From Pseudomonadota bacterium (lineage in GTDB: Bacteria; Myxococcota; Bradymonadia; UBA4248): DNA of 14,420 nucleotides. The stretch's first letter is position 1. Each line of letters starts with the position of its first letter. The notes beneath the pieces are model-generated. The model ran no database searches. It saw nothing but the letters and a program-made list of their open reading frames with translations, and had not been told where the DNA came from. Of the stretch, positions 1-6,578 are shown one piece after another. The stretch lies in contig JAGBXG010000241.1 of the NCBI GenBank assembly GCA_017629415.1, forward strand, positions 1-14,420. The letters are read 5' to 3'. A program made the position numbers and the translations under genes.

Positions 1-30
1 CAAACCCCGCCAAGGGGCTGAGCCCCTTGG
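1..30. repeat. Module A palindromic repeat, copy 1 (cut by window edge)
   Basis: Positions 10-18 and 22-30 are perfect inverted arms (CCAAGGGGC, loop TGA, GCCCCTTGG). Bases 1-5 (CAAAC) match the end of the first hairpin of the module as seen at 4162-4182 and 8661-8679, so the copy starts outside the window. It lies downstream of the atpE terminator. The same double-hairpin unit appears twice more in this window, always between genes. Confidence 0.85.
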
Positions 31-91
31 AACCTGCAATGGATTTGACATTTTTATGAATTAGCCGGGTACTGATAACTATCGTTTTTTG

Positions 92-168
92 GAAAAATGG
101 GGACCCGCTCCCCCATTTTTCTTCCCCGCGACATACCACTTCGTAAGTCTTTTGTGACTTTGCGTACG
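92..168. repeat. Variable hairpin plus module B, copy 1
   Basis: 92-102 and 111-121 form a perfect 11-bp inverted repeat (GAAAAATGGGG / CCCCATTTTTC). It is followed at 140-168 by a block beginning TTCGTAAGT and ending TTTGCGTACG that recurs, with changes, at 4282-4309 and 4841-4865. The order module A, hairpin with an ATGGG/CCCAT core, module B is the same as at 4162-4309. A run of nine C follows at 180-188. The stretch from 1 to 219 contains no gene I can support. Confidence 0.65.
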
Positions 169-219
169 CCGTGGGGCATCCCCCCCCCGGCATCTCTCCT
201 GAAAAAAGAGGAATTGGTT

Positions 220-253
220 AAAAAAAAAAGGCCTCAGAAATCATCCGAGGCCT
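220..253 (-). terminator. Intrinsic terminator of the atpZ-I-B-E cluster
   Basis: Read on the minus strand, AGGCCTC (253-247) pairs with GAGGCCT (235-229) across an 11-base loop, and the stem is followed directly by a run of ten T (229-220 as A on the plus strand). It begins about 20 bases after the atpE stop codon. This is the classical layout of a rho-independent terminator and closes the operon. Confidence 0.9.
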
Positions 254-274
254 ATTTATTCCGCAATCCTAAGA

Positions 275-637
<363 letters not shown>

Positions 638-699
638 TCAAGCGACCGAAAGAACTGTCAAATAAATGACTGAAATAAAAACTTGATAGGAAGGATTTG

Positions 700-728
700 T
701 GCCCTGTTTGAAGCGCAAACAAGTGGCA
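700..728 (-). promoter_or_regulatory. Intercistronic hairpin between atpB and atpE
   Basis: TGTTTG (705-710) pairs with CAAACA (716-721) over a five-base loop, extended by TGCC (700-703) with GGCA (725-728). It starts four bases beyond the atpB stop codon (733). Subunit c is needed in many copies per subunit a, and hairpins in such gaps often protect or separate the downstream message; that role here is inference. A TTGACA at 655-660 (minus strand) in the same gap lacks a convincing -10 partner. Confidence 0.4.
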
Positions 729-732
729 TTTA

Positions 733-1494
733 TCAGTGATCCGAGACAGCCATCGAGATGTAGACGACGGTAAGGATGCAGAAAACAGCAGTTTGAAGCA
801 CGACGACGAGAACGCCGAGGCACATCATGACAGCGGGGATACCGGCAGCGACTAATGTCATCAGAACTGCGACGATTGCGTGATCGCCGTACATATTGCC
901 CATTAAACGGACAGACAGCGTGATAGGACGTACGAGTTGTCCGATGACTTCAATAGGGAACATCAAAGGCGCGAGCCATTTGACGGGGCCGGCGAATTCG
1001 GCCAAATATTTTTTGAGTCCTTTTTCGCGGATGCCAGCGATATTTGAGACGAAGAAAACGATCAATGCCATACCGACATTGGTGTTCAGATTGTCTGTTG
1101 CCGGCGCGAGTCCAGGGATGAGTGCGCAGGCATTATTAAAAAAGATGAAAACAGCGAGTGCCAGGACAAGAGGGAGATATTTGCGCGCTTTCTTTTCGTC
1201 ATGCAACTGTTCGAGCAACAGATTATGGAGCATTTCGATAAGCATTTCGAAGAAAGTACGCGGCGTAAGTTTTGCGTCGGGTGTCGGTTTAAATTTGCCC
1301 CAGCTTTTTGCAATCAAGATAACCACGACAAACATGGACAAAAGCGTCAATGCGACGTGGATGAATGATACCGGCTGTCCATTAAGCCAGGTGATACCGA
1401 GATAGCCGAATTCCTGCCACCAATCATGAATCCCTGGAATGAGATCCATCAGGCTGTGGATTTCATGCCCCTCGGCCAGTGCAACATTTAACAT
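733..1494 (-). CDS. atpB: F-type ATP synthase subunit a
   Basis: Membrane stator subunit that forms the two half-channels for the ion and faces the c-ring. The 253 residues are of normal length. The signature helix is complete: the essential arginine is R196 in SVRLMGNM, with N200 beside it, and the last helix carries Q234 and Y245 in a QTAVFxxLxxxY pattern. Several hydrophobic segments (about 42-63, 107-128, 138-154, 206-226, 228-249) fit the family. The start ATG follows the atpI stop by two bases, and its ribosome binding site (AGAGG) lies within the last atpI codons, so translation is probably coupled. Ion type (H+ or Na+) cannot be read from this subunit alone. Confidence 0.96.
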   Translation of the reverse strand: MLNVALAEGHEIHSLMDLIPGIHDWWQEFGYLGITWLNGQPVSFIHVALTLLSMFVVVILIAKSWGKFKPTPDAKLTPRTFFEMLIEMLHNLLLEQLHDEKKARKYLPLVLALAVFIFFNNACALIPGLAPATDNLNTNVGMALIVFFVSNIAGIREKGLKKYLAEFAGPVKWLAPLMFPIEVIGQLVRPITLSVRLMGNMYGDHAIVAVLMTLVAAGIPAVMMCLGVLVVVLQTAVFCILTVVYISMAVSDH

Positions 1495-1496
1495 TG

Positions 1497-1985
1497 TTAT
1501 TCAACCTCTGACTTTGCCGATTGGCTGTCATTTTCGACAGCATCCGCCGGCTCGGATTTGACGAATAGAGACACTATCAAAAGCGCCAAATAATTAACGG
1601 AAAGCCCCAATATGGCGGCTAAAATATCAGCCTTGAATACTAAAACGCAGAAAACAACAAATCCACTTAACGCCAGCAGCTTAATAAATGACGCTATATG
1701 AATCTTATTTGCCGCTCCAGTTGCAAGTTCTTCCTTGTCCTTGTCTGTTTCAGCCTTTTCGATTTGGGTCTTTATCCGACCCATTAATCTGCCTACCCAT
1801 ACCACATACACACACAAAAGTGCGACAGAAAATCCACCCATTAATGCAGTTTGCCCCCCAAACTCTGCATTTTTGAGGATTCCGGCCCCCATGGAAAGCC
1901 CAAACAACAAACAAAAGGCAACGATCGCTTGAACGCGAAACATTTTGGGGATTTCAGACCAAATTTTTTTCAGCATATCATTCAC
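1497..1985 (-). CDS. atpI: AtpI-like ATP synthase assembly/accessory membrane protein
   Basis: 162 residues with four hydrophobic segments (about 17-36, 45-63, 99-115, 119-145), a charged cytoplasmic loop between the second and third, and a polar acidic tail. Topology, size and place directly before atpB match the ATP synthase I / UncI family, which helps c-ring assembly or stability in several bacteria. Sequence alone is weakly conserved in this family, so the call rests largely on context. The start is GTG at 1985, giving an 8-base overlap with the end of atpZ; no good Shine-Dalgarno is seen, which fits coupled translation. An ATG three codons in (MLKK) is an alternative. Confidence 0.75.
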   Translation of the reverse strand: MNDMLKKIWSEIPKMFRVQAIVAFCLLFGLSMGAGILKNAEFGGQTALMGGFSVALLCVYVVWVGRLMGRIKTQIEKAETDKDKEELATGAANKIHIASFIKLLALSGFVVFCVLVFKADILAAILGLSVNYLALLIVSLFVKSEPADAVENDSQSAKSEVE

Positions 1986-2583
1986 CAGTTTTTTTCACGG
2001 GTTTAGCATGAGATTTGGGCTCTGATGTGTGCTCTTCGGCATTGAGCTGTAGCATAGCCTTTTCCTTAACCTGATGTTCTTTGTCAGCCCCCTCTGATTC
2101 TGCAAGTTTAGCCGCCGCCTTGATAGTTTTTACCAACTCCATGAGTGCGGATGCCACACCGCAAACGATCCAGAACACGGTCATGACAGGTTTTATGCCA
2201 AGCCAGTCATCTAAAAAACTGCCGATCAAGTACCCCACCCCGACGGCCAAGATTAAAAAGAGTCCGAAATTGCCGACATTTGCCGCCAAGTTTCTGCTTT
2301 CGGCAAGCAATTGACGCGTTTTTTCTTTTTCTTCTTCAGTTTGTGGCGCTTCAGGCTTTGCCGCCCCAAAATCATCTTCGTCATCGTCCCATCCGGGGGG
2401 CGCAATGTACTCCTTTTCATGATTTTCGGTCAAAGTTCCGATTTCTTCAGGCAAATTGAATGATTTGGATCGATTTTGCCGCATGCGTGCAAAAGAATCT
2501 GCAGCTTCCATCTGATTTCCGTCTTCTGAATTTTCTTTTTCGCACGTCTCCGTGTTGATGGTGTTTTTCAGTTCGTCTTTCAT
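1978..2583 (-). CDS. atpZ: AtpZ-type ATP synthase-associated protein with long charged N-terminus
   Basis: The core (about 98-157) has two membrane helices with a GVGYLIGSFLDDWLG hairpin, typical of AtpZ/AtpI-related proteins encoded first in atp operons; known homologues associate with AtpI and the synthase. Usual AtpZ proteins are around 80-100 residues; this one is 201 because of a roughly 95-residue acidic, Lys/Glu-rich N-terminal tail containing PPGWDDDEDD (63-72) and a charged C-terminal tail with Lys/Glu runs. The start is uncertain: the ATG at 2583 lacks a clear ribosome binding site, and an in-frame ATG at codon 25 also lacks one. It begins the cluster atpZ-atpI-atpB-atpE. No subunit b or F1 gene is in the window. 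Confidence 0.75.
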   Translation of the reverse strand: MKDELKNTINTETCEKENSEDGNQMEAADSFARMRQNRSKSFNLPEEIGTLTENHEKEYIAPPGWDDDEDDFGAAKPEAPQTEEEKEKTRQLLAESRNLAANVGNFGLFLILAVGVGYLIGSFLDDWLGIKPVMTVFWIVCGVASALMELVKTIKAAAKLAESEGADKEHQVKEKAMLQLNAEEHTSEPKSHAKPVKKTGE

Positions 2584-2608
2584 GGTTTTACCGGATTGTC
2601 ATTTTTTG

Positions 2609-2642
2609 TGCGCATCTATGGGCTTTGCCCATACGCTGCGCC
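2609..2642. repeat. Stem-loop upstream of atpZ
   Basis: TATGGGC (2617-2623) and GCCCATA (2627-2633) form a perfect 7-bp stem with a TTT loop, extended by an outer GCGC (2610-2613) with GCGC (2638-2641). It sits 26 bases ahead of the atpZ start and adjoins a second, larger hairpin. In the mRNA it would form part of the atp leader; a role in expression is a guess. Confidence 0.5.
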
Positions 2643-2644
2643 TG

Positions 2645-2686
2645 ACCGGCCTTATGACGCTAAAGCATCATACAGGCCGGTTTTTT
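2645..2686 (+). terminator. Plus-strand terminator-like hairpin ahead of the atp cluster
   Basis: ACCGGCCT (2645-2652) pairs with AGGCCGGT (2674-2681), and inside it TATGA and GC continue the stem with one mismatch and one bulge around a TAAA loop. Six T follow on the plus strand (2681-2686), the form of an intrinsic terminator. No plus-strand gene lies to its left, so it may stop antisense or divergent transcription, or work less efficiently on the minus strand for mtaB. Confidence 0.55.
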
Positions 2687-2798
2687 CTTTGCGGTTCTCT
2701 GGAATGTCATCCTTTTCGTCGTTTCTATCCCTCACTGCTGCCAGCTTGCCTGCTCTATCCATGCGTTGTTTTTTTGAGCTGTCATCAGGTCTATGCAT
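2652..2798 (-). CDS. Possible small ORF overlapping the end of mtaB
   Basis: 48 codons, ATG overlapping the mtaB stop codon by eight bases, as in translationally coupled pairs. The product would be very hydrophilic, with alternating Lys/Arg and Asp/Glu runs and no membrane segment. The stop codon falls inside the left arm of the hairpin at 2645-2681. Nothing about it is recognised. Against it: no ribosome binding site, several AGA codons that are uncommon in the neighbours, and overlap with the hairpin. It may be chance. Confidence 0.2.
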   Translation of the reverse strand: MHRPDDSSKKQRMDRAGKLAAVRDRNDEKDDIPENRKEKTGLYDALAS

Positions 2799-4104
2799 GT
2801 TCTGAGAACTGATTTTTGATATCTGCTTCTGTAAACACCTCATGCGTGATTTGTCCGCGCATATTGGCACCAGTTTCAAAAGCTCTAAAAATCTGCAGAT
2901 AATTTTGTGAGTATCCGGACCAAAGTTTTGTATTTCCTTTTAGGTTTTCTTCTGCATTTTCCCAGAGGACTTCGCAATGCTGTCCGACGGCCTGCATCAG
3001 GCGTTGTTTTTGAATGTTTTGAATGCGTTCCTGTGCCTGATTCCAGCGCATACGTTTGATTTCAGGGGATACCGGATTGGGCAATGAAGCGGCAAGGGTC
3101 CCCGGGCGTGCTGAAAAGCGGAACAAGTGTACGTCATCAAACTGCGCTTCATCGATAAATTGCATTGTTTCTTGCCACATTTCGTCTGTTTCGCCGGGAA
3201 ATCCGACAATCAGATCGGTTGAAATGCGGACGTTAGGGATATTTTGCCGTATGGCTTCTAATTTTTGCAAATATCCCTCGATGGGTGTTCTCCGTTTCAT
3301 GGCGGTCAGTACGGCATCGCTGCCACTTTGGACCGGGATATGAAAATGCGGGCATAAACGTTTATCTTGCCACAGCTGCCAAAGTTCCGGGCGAACATGC
3401 CAAGGTTCGATAGAACTCAGTCTGAGGCGCTGGACATCCGTTTTTTCGAGGATATGTGAGATAAGCCAGGGCAATCTGTTCTGGTTTTCGTGCCATGCTC
3501 CCAGCTGGACCCCTGTCAACACGATTTCGCGTTCACCCAAGGTCAGGCATTTTTGGATTTCGGCGATAATTTGCTCGGCGGATTCACTGCGTTCCGGCCC
3601 ACGCGCCAGACGAACGGAACAGTAAGTACATTGATTATTGCAGCCATCCTGAATTTTAATAAAACTTCGCATGCGCAATTTATAGGAGGCAGCGGCTTGT
3701 ATGCGTTCGGCATCCGTCACTTGCGCATGTGCCGAACATTCGTCGATGGCATTTAAAATGATTTGCGCGGCTTGCGGACGATCTTTCCGTAAGATTCGGA
3801 TCACACGCGTTTCGGATTCATGTGTCAGGTCTTCATCAGAAACAGGTGTTTCGCCTGCGGCCATCAGATCGATGGCACAACCCATCAATACAAGCAGTTG
3901 GGGAGCATTGGCGGCCATCCGACGCGCATAATTCCGGGATTTGCGCATGGCTTCTGAAGTGACACCACATGTATTGAGCAAGATGACGTCCGGAGCATCT
4001 TCTAAAGTTGTCATGCAGTGTCCGGCTTCGATGAGTGCACGAGCAATCTGTTCGTTTTCGGCTTCATTGAGCCGACATCCAAGATAGTGAAAGGCGATTT
4101 TCAT
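2791..4104 (-). CDS. mtaB: tRNA (t6A37) methylthiotransferase, radical SAM
   Basis: Converts N6-threonylcarbamoyladenosine at position 37 of ANN-decoding tRNAs to its 2-methylthio form, using two 4Fe-4S clusters and SAM. The N-terminal methylthiotransferase domain has the three cluster cysteines C10 (YLGCRLNEAE), C46 (NTCGVT) and C76 (LMGCA). The radical SAM motif CxxxCxxC is C155, C159 and C162 in DGCNNQCTYC, followed by the family's ARGPERS. A C-terminal TRAM-like RNA-binding region (about 375-430) follows. At 437 residues the length is normal. The HYLGCRLN opening and NTCGVT motif favour MtaB over MiaB or RimO. The ATG at 4104 has a weak AGG seven bases upstream. No terminator with a minus-strand T run follows, so read-through into the atp cluster is possible. 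Confidence 0.93.
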   Translation of the reverse strand: MKIAFHYLGCRLNEAENEQIARALIEAGHCMTTLEDAPDVILLNTCGVTSEAMRKSRNYARRMAANAPQLLVLMGCAIDLMAAGETPVSDEDLTHESETRVIRILRKDRPQAAQIILNAIDECSAHAQVTDAERIQAAASYKLRMRSFIKIQDGCNNQCTYCSVRLARGPERSESAEQIIAEIQKCLTLGEREIVLTGVQLGAWHENQNRLPWLISHILEKTDVQRLRLSSIEPWHVRPELWQLWQDKRLCPHFHIPVQSGSDAVLTAMKRRTPIEGYLQKLEAIRQNIPNVRISTDLIVGFPGETDEMWQETMQFIDEAQFDDVHLFRFSARPGTLAASLPNPVSPEIKRMRWNQAQERIQNIQKQRLMQAVGQHCEVLWENAEENLKGNTKLWSGYSQNYLQIFRAFETGANMRGQITHEVFTEADIKNQFSEHA

Positions 4105-4161
4105 CGTGATGCCTGTTTAGCTTTATATGTGAAGAGATGAGACAATGCGTATGCATAGTTC

Positions 4162-4207
4162 TTTTGGGGCTCCGCCCCAAAACTCGCCAAGGGGCTGAGC
4201 CCCTTGG
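4162..4207. repeat. Module A palindromic repeat, copy 2 (intact)
   Basis: Two perfect hairpins in tandem. TTTTGGGGC / GCCCCAAAA (4162-4170 with 4174-4182, loop TCC), then CCAAGGGGC / GCCCCTTGG (4187-4195 with 4199-4207, loop TGA). It lies between mtaB and rpsU. The bases just before it (ATGCA, AGTT) also precede the copy at 8661, so the repeat unit extends a little to the left. Confidence 0.9.
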
Positions 4208-4238
4208 TACCCACCATGGGGACTTACGTTAAGGGCGA

Positions 4239-4309
4239 AATGGGAACCTGTATCCCATTCCGCATCCCTGCTGCTTGCCATTTCGTGAGTGATTTGCGAC
4301 GTTGCGTCA
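4239..4309. repeat. Variable hairpin plus module B, copy 2
   Basis: AATGGGA (4239-4245) and TCCCATT (4253-4259) form a 7-bp hairpin, followed by TTCGTGAGT and a TTTGCGACGTTGCGT block (4282-4307) matching the copy at 140-168. Order and spacing after module A parallel those at the window start. Together with module A this fills 4105-4320, which holds no gene I can support. Confidence 0.65.
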
Positions 4310-4326
4310 TTAAGAGGTGAACGTAC

Positions 4327-4356
4327 AAAAAAAGCGCCAAATTTGGCGCTTTTTTT
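4327..4356. terminator. Bidirectional intrinsic terminator of rpsU
   Basis: A perfect palindrome AGCGCCAAATTTGGCGCT (4333-4350) flanked by A and T runs on both sides, so it has a U tract in either direction. It lies about 60 bases past the rpsU stop codon and also faces the 5' side of mtaB, isolating rpsU as a single-gene transcript. Confidence 0.88.
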
Positions 4357-4412
4357 ATCATCTCAATTCATTCATCTAAAAATTAGATATGGAACATCGG
4401 TGCTTGGAATTT

Positions 4413-4640
4413 CTACACGAAACGGGCACGACGGCGAGCTTCTTTGCGACGACGACGAGCAGCTTCTTTCTGCTTACGTTTACGGATGATGCTCGGTTTT
4501 TCATAGTGACGACGGCGTTTCAATACTTTCATAACGCCTTCGCGAGCCATGTGACGCTTGAGCTGAGTGAAGGCACGGCCGAGGTTTGAACCTTCGACAG
4601 CAACTTGAAGGGGCCCTAATTCACGAGATTTGCTTTCCAA
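4413..4640 (-). CDS. rpsU: 30S ribosomal protein S21
   Basis: Small-subunit protein that sits near the 3' end of 16S rRNA and aids initiation. Recognisable by RAFTQLKRHMAREGVMKVLKRRRHYEKPS in two pieces: the RxFxxLKR helix and the RRRxxYEKPS motif, followed by a very basic Arg/Lys tail. I place the start at TTG (4640-4638), giving 75 residues, because AGGAG lies seven bases upstream and the family normally has 60-75 residues; the open frame continues to an ATG at 4682, but that would put the ribosome binding site inside the gene and add 14 atypical residues. It stands alone between its own promoter and a bidirectional terminator. Confidence 0.93.
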   Translation of the reverse strand: MESKSRELGPLQVAVEGSNLGRAFTQLKRHMAREGVMKVLKRRRHYEKPSIIRKRKQKEAARRRRKEARRRARFV

Positions 4641-4738
4641 AACCTTTCTCCTTATGTTTTTGAGTGAATGCCCATTAACCAATGGTGAAATACTGCAAAT
4701 GGGCTGATCTGCAATAAGCCACCTGCGGGCGGCGGCGC

Positions 4739-4766
4739 GTTTAACAGCATTGGTTCAAAAAGTCAA
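4739..4766 (-). promoter_or_regulatory. Probable sigma-70-type promoter of rpsU
   Basis: On the minus strand TTGACT (4766-4761) is followed after 16 bases by TTAAAC (4744-4739). The -35 is strong, the -10 poor. It would give a leader of about 90 bases. In that leader GCCCAT/ATGGGC (4670-4675 with 4699-4704) and CCATT/AATGG (4672-4676 with 4681-4685) are mutually exclusive pairings just ahead of the ribosome binding site, a possible control element. Confidence 0.5.
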
Positions 4767-4840
4767 GTACGGAGATTAGACACAAGCGTTTTGTATGGCT
4801 CCAAGTATTCCCTTCCACTTTATTGCATCACATCACGTGA

Positions 4841-4866
4841 TCAGTGCTTTGCGACTTTACGTATGC
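4841..4866. repeat. Module B, copy 3
   Basis: GTGCTTTGCGACTTTACGTA within this span matches the module B blocks at 149-168 and 4290-4307. Here no module A precedes it; instead module C follows about 40 bases later. It lies between rpsU and the transporter gene. Confidence 0.6.
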
Positions 4867-4904
4867 TTTATTTTATATTGGAATGAGTCTTGAGGATGCG
4901 ATTT

Positions 4905-4992
4905 GGGGCGTTGCGGGGTGAAACCCCGCATGGGGGGGTAGCCGCGTATTTGCCGATTTTCGGCAAATAGCGGCGCAGGGGGGTATCCCCCC
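4905..4992. repeat. Module C palindromic repeat, copy 1
   Basis: Three nested or tandem hairpins. GCGGGG/CCCCGC (4913-4918, 4924-4929), then a long stem GCCGC, bulged G, TATTTGCCGA (4941-4956) with TCGGCAAATA, GCGGC (4960-4974) over a TTT loop, then GGGGGG/CCCCCC (4978-4983, 4987-4992). It ends 18 bases from the stop codon of the transporter gene, so in that transcript it would be a 3' UTR structure. Copies 2 and 3 are at 8824 and 14070. Confidence 0.85.
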
Positions 4993-5010
4993 ATTTTCCT
5001 ATTCTAAGGA

Positions 5011-5952
5011 TTATTTTCTGTTTAAGACACCGATGAGCACGCTGGCAATGACGATGATGGCGCACCCCATGAGGGCGATGAATCCAGGGTTTTCGCCCCA
5101 GAGAACAAAAGCAATGACCAGGCTTGAGAATGTGGACATATAGATGAATGGCGCCACAATGGTTGCCGAGGCAAACCGATAAGCATGTGTCATGAAAAGC
5201 TGGCCGCCAAAAGCCGTCAATTCGGTGAGGAGCAGCAGTCCCAGGGTTGGCCAATCCGGCATAACCCAAGGTTCCCAAACAGATGTGATAACTGAAAGCA
5301 AAGCCGTCATGCCCAGCAGCCACATCACGATGGTTTGGGAGGAATCTGTTTTTTGCAATATGCGAACGCAGACATAAGCCAGTGCAGACAGAATGCCGGA
5401 TCCCAAAGCAACAAGAGCCACAGCGTTGATGCCTGCGACGCCGGGCTGCACGATCAAGAGAATGCCGGCAAATGCAAGCAGCACGAGCAGATAATTCCAC
5501 CATTTAAAACGTTCTTTAAGGATAATGGCGGCAAAGATACAGACAAAGATGGGAGAGGTCTGATTCAATCCGTTGGCTAATCCCAATTCGATGCGCGGGA
5601 TGGCCCAGATATATGCAAGTGCGGCAATGCCGCCCAAGATTGCGCGCAAAAAGAGCAATGGCTTGCGGTGACCAAGCGGTGTTTTTTTAACGCCTGTCAG
5701 CGACAAGCCCAGAAGGATGGCAAACCCGACAAAAGTACGAAAAAAAGCGCATTCAAAAGTTGGGACATGTGCGCTTGCGGTTTTAAGCAAAGCCGAGCTG
5801 ATACCGAACAAAAGCCCGGCAGTACACATGAGTAAGATGGCTTTGGGCGGGTTGTGCGGAATTTGAGAAACAGAAGATGCATTTAAATCTTCTTTTCTCA
5901 AATTTTCTGATGTCTGAAGTTTATTTGCACCTTGAGATGCCGAAGCCCTCAT
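5011..5952 (-). CDS. EamA/DMT-superfamily membrane transporter
   Basis: Probable exporter or permease of the drug/metabolite transporter superfamily; substrate unknown. The 313 residues hold about ten membrane segments arranged as two EamA repeats (about 38-160 and 170-310). The first half contains the family's FxRT...A and RAILGG...A stretches and the LGLANGLNQTSPIF helix; the second ends each half with an ALMGCAIIVIASVLIG-type helix followed by a basic end (LNRK). A 35-residue polar N-terminus precedes the first helix. It begins 12 bases after the cysteine-tailed protein gene with no clear ribosome binding site, so the two are probably co-transcribed. Members of this family transport amino acids, nucleotide sugars or drugs; nothing in the sequence decides between them. 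Confidence 0.88.
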   Translation of the reverse strand: MRASASQGANKLQTSENLRKEDLNASSVSQIPHNPPKAILLMCTAGLLFGISSALLKTASAHVPTFECAFFRTFVGFAILLGLSLTGVKKTPLGHRKPLLFLRAILGGIAALAYIWAIPRIELGLANGLNQTSPIFVCIFAAIILKERFKWWNYLLVLLAFAGILLIVQPGVAGINAVALVALGSGILSALAYVCVRILQKTDSSQTIVMWLLGMTALLSVITSVWEPWVMPDWPTLGLLLLTELTAFGGQLFMTHAYRFASATIVAPFIYMSTFSSLVIAFVLWGENPGFIALMGCAIIVIASVLIGVLNRK

Positions 5953-5964
5953 GACAAGCGGCCA

Positions 5965-6414
5965 TTATTTGCAGGATTTGCAAGATTTTTTGCTGTTGCA
6001 GGAGCCGCCGCAACAACTGCCGCATTGTGCGGCGACATCGGGATCAAAATGGTTCTGAATAAATTCTGCGCCGAGGATATTACGCGCCAATTCGGGTTCT
6101 ACTTCGATGACGGTTTTAAGCCAATGCTGCGTAATTTTGGCCTGATCATCGCGTTCTGCCAATGCTTTAACGAGTTTCGTAGCGACTTCGCGATCATAAG
6201 CATCCCAGAATGATTTGATACATTGATTGTAAACGGTCGGAACATCCGCAGTTTTATCATTATCGATGGCATCGATGATATGCTGCGGATCGTCGTCTTC
6301 TTTGGTCAATTTTATGGCTTTTGAGAGTTCATTGCCACGAAGCATTGAAATGATGAACCCGATGACGACAATGACTGCAATCGCTATGATGATATAAGTT
6401 TTATCAAATTCCAT
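5965..6414 (-). CDS. Small single-pass membrane protein with cysteine-rich C-terminal tail
   Basis: Not recognised. 149 residues: a hydrophobic helix at about 6-25 with a short acidic N-terminus, then a charged, helix-rich soluble part (26-128), then a tail of 19 residues with six cysteines (C131, C134, C135, C139, C145, C148) among Gly, Ser and Lys. One more cysteine is C65. The tail pattern CxxCC...C...CxxC looks suited to binding metal or an Fe-S cluster, or to disulfide exchange; that is inference. With Arg26 after the helix the soluble part is probably cytoplasmic. It is followed 12 bases later by the EamA transporter. The ATG at 6414 has no clear ribosome binding site, which is common in this window. 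Base composition resembles the neighbours. Confidence 0.8.
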   Translation of the reverse strand: MEFDKTYIIIAIAVIVVIGFIISMLRGNELSKAIKLTKEDDDPQHIIDAIDNDKTADVPTVYNQCIKSFWDAYDREVATKLVKALAERDDQAKITQHWLKTVIEVEPELARNILGAEFIQNHFDPDVAAQCGSCCGGSCNSKKSCKSCK

Positions 6415-6449
6415 GATTTTTAAATGTTATTGTGTGATGGATGAGTGAT

Positions 6450-6470
6450 GATAAGAACAGGATAAGAACA
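6450..6470. repeat. Tandem 10-base direct repeat ahead of the cysteine-tail gene
   Basis: GATAAGAACA occurs at 6450-6459 and again at 6461-6470, period 11. It lies 36 bases upstream of the 5965-6414 gene in a 164-base gap. An 11-base period places the two on nearly the same face of the helix, as in many operators. It could equally be chance. Confidence 0.5.
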
Positions 6471-6578
6471 CATCTTGCGTTCGACCATAAATCAGAATTT
6501 ATACACGTTGGGAATAAAGGCAAGCTTCTTGAGCAAAAAGCCGTCCCCGTGGATCGTGAACTGCCGGGCGATAAGGTG

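Noticed and set aside
180..188. Run of nine C as a phase-variation tract
   Set aside because: It lies in non-coding repeat debris and is not placed to switch any gene or promoter that I can see.
896..1405. 169-codon plus-strand frame opposite atpB
   Set aside because: Antisense shadow of a well conserved subunit a gene; no family resemblance.
4641..4682. ATG start for rpsU, 14 codons longer
   Set aside because: The ribosome binding site for the TTG start would lie inside it, and S21 proteins do not have such an extension.
4868..5503. 211-codon minus-strand frame overlapping the transporter end
   Set aside because: Same strand, another frame of the EamA gene, continuing into repeat module C; not protein-like.
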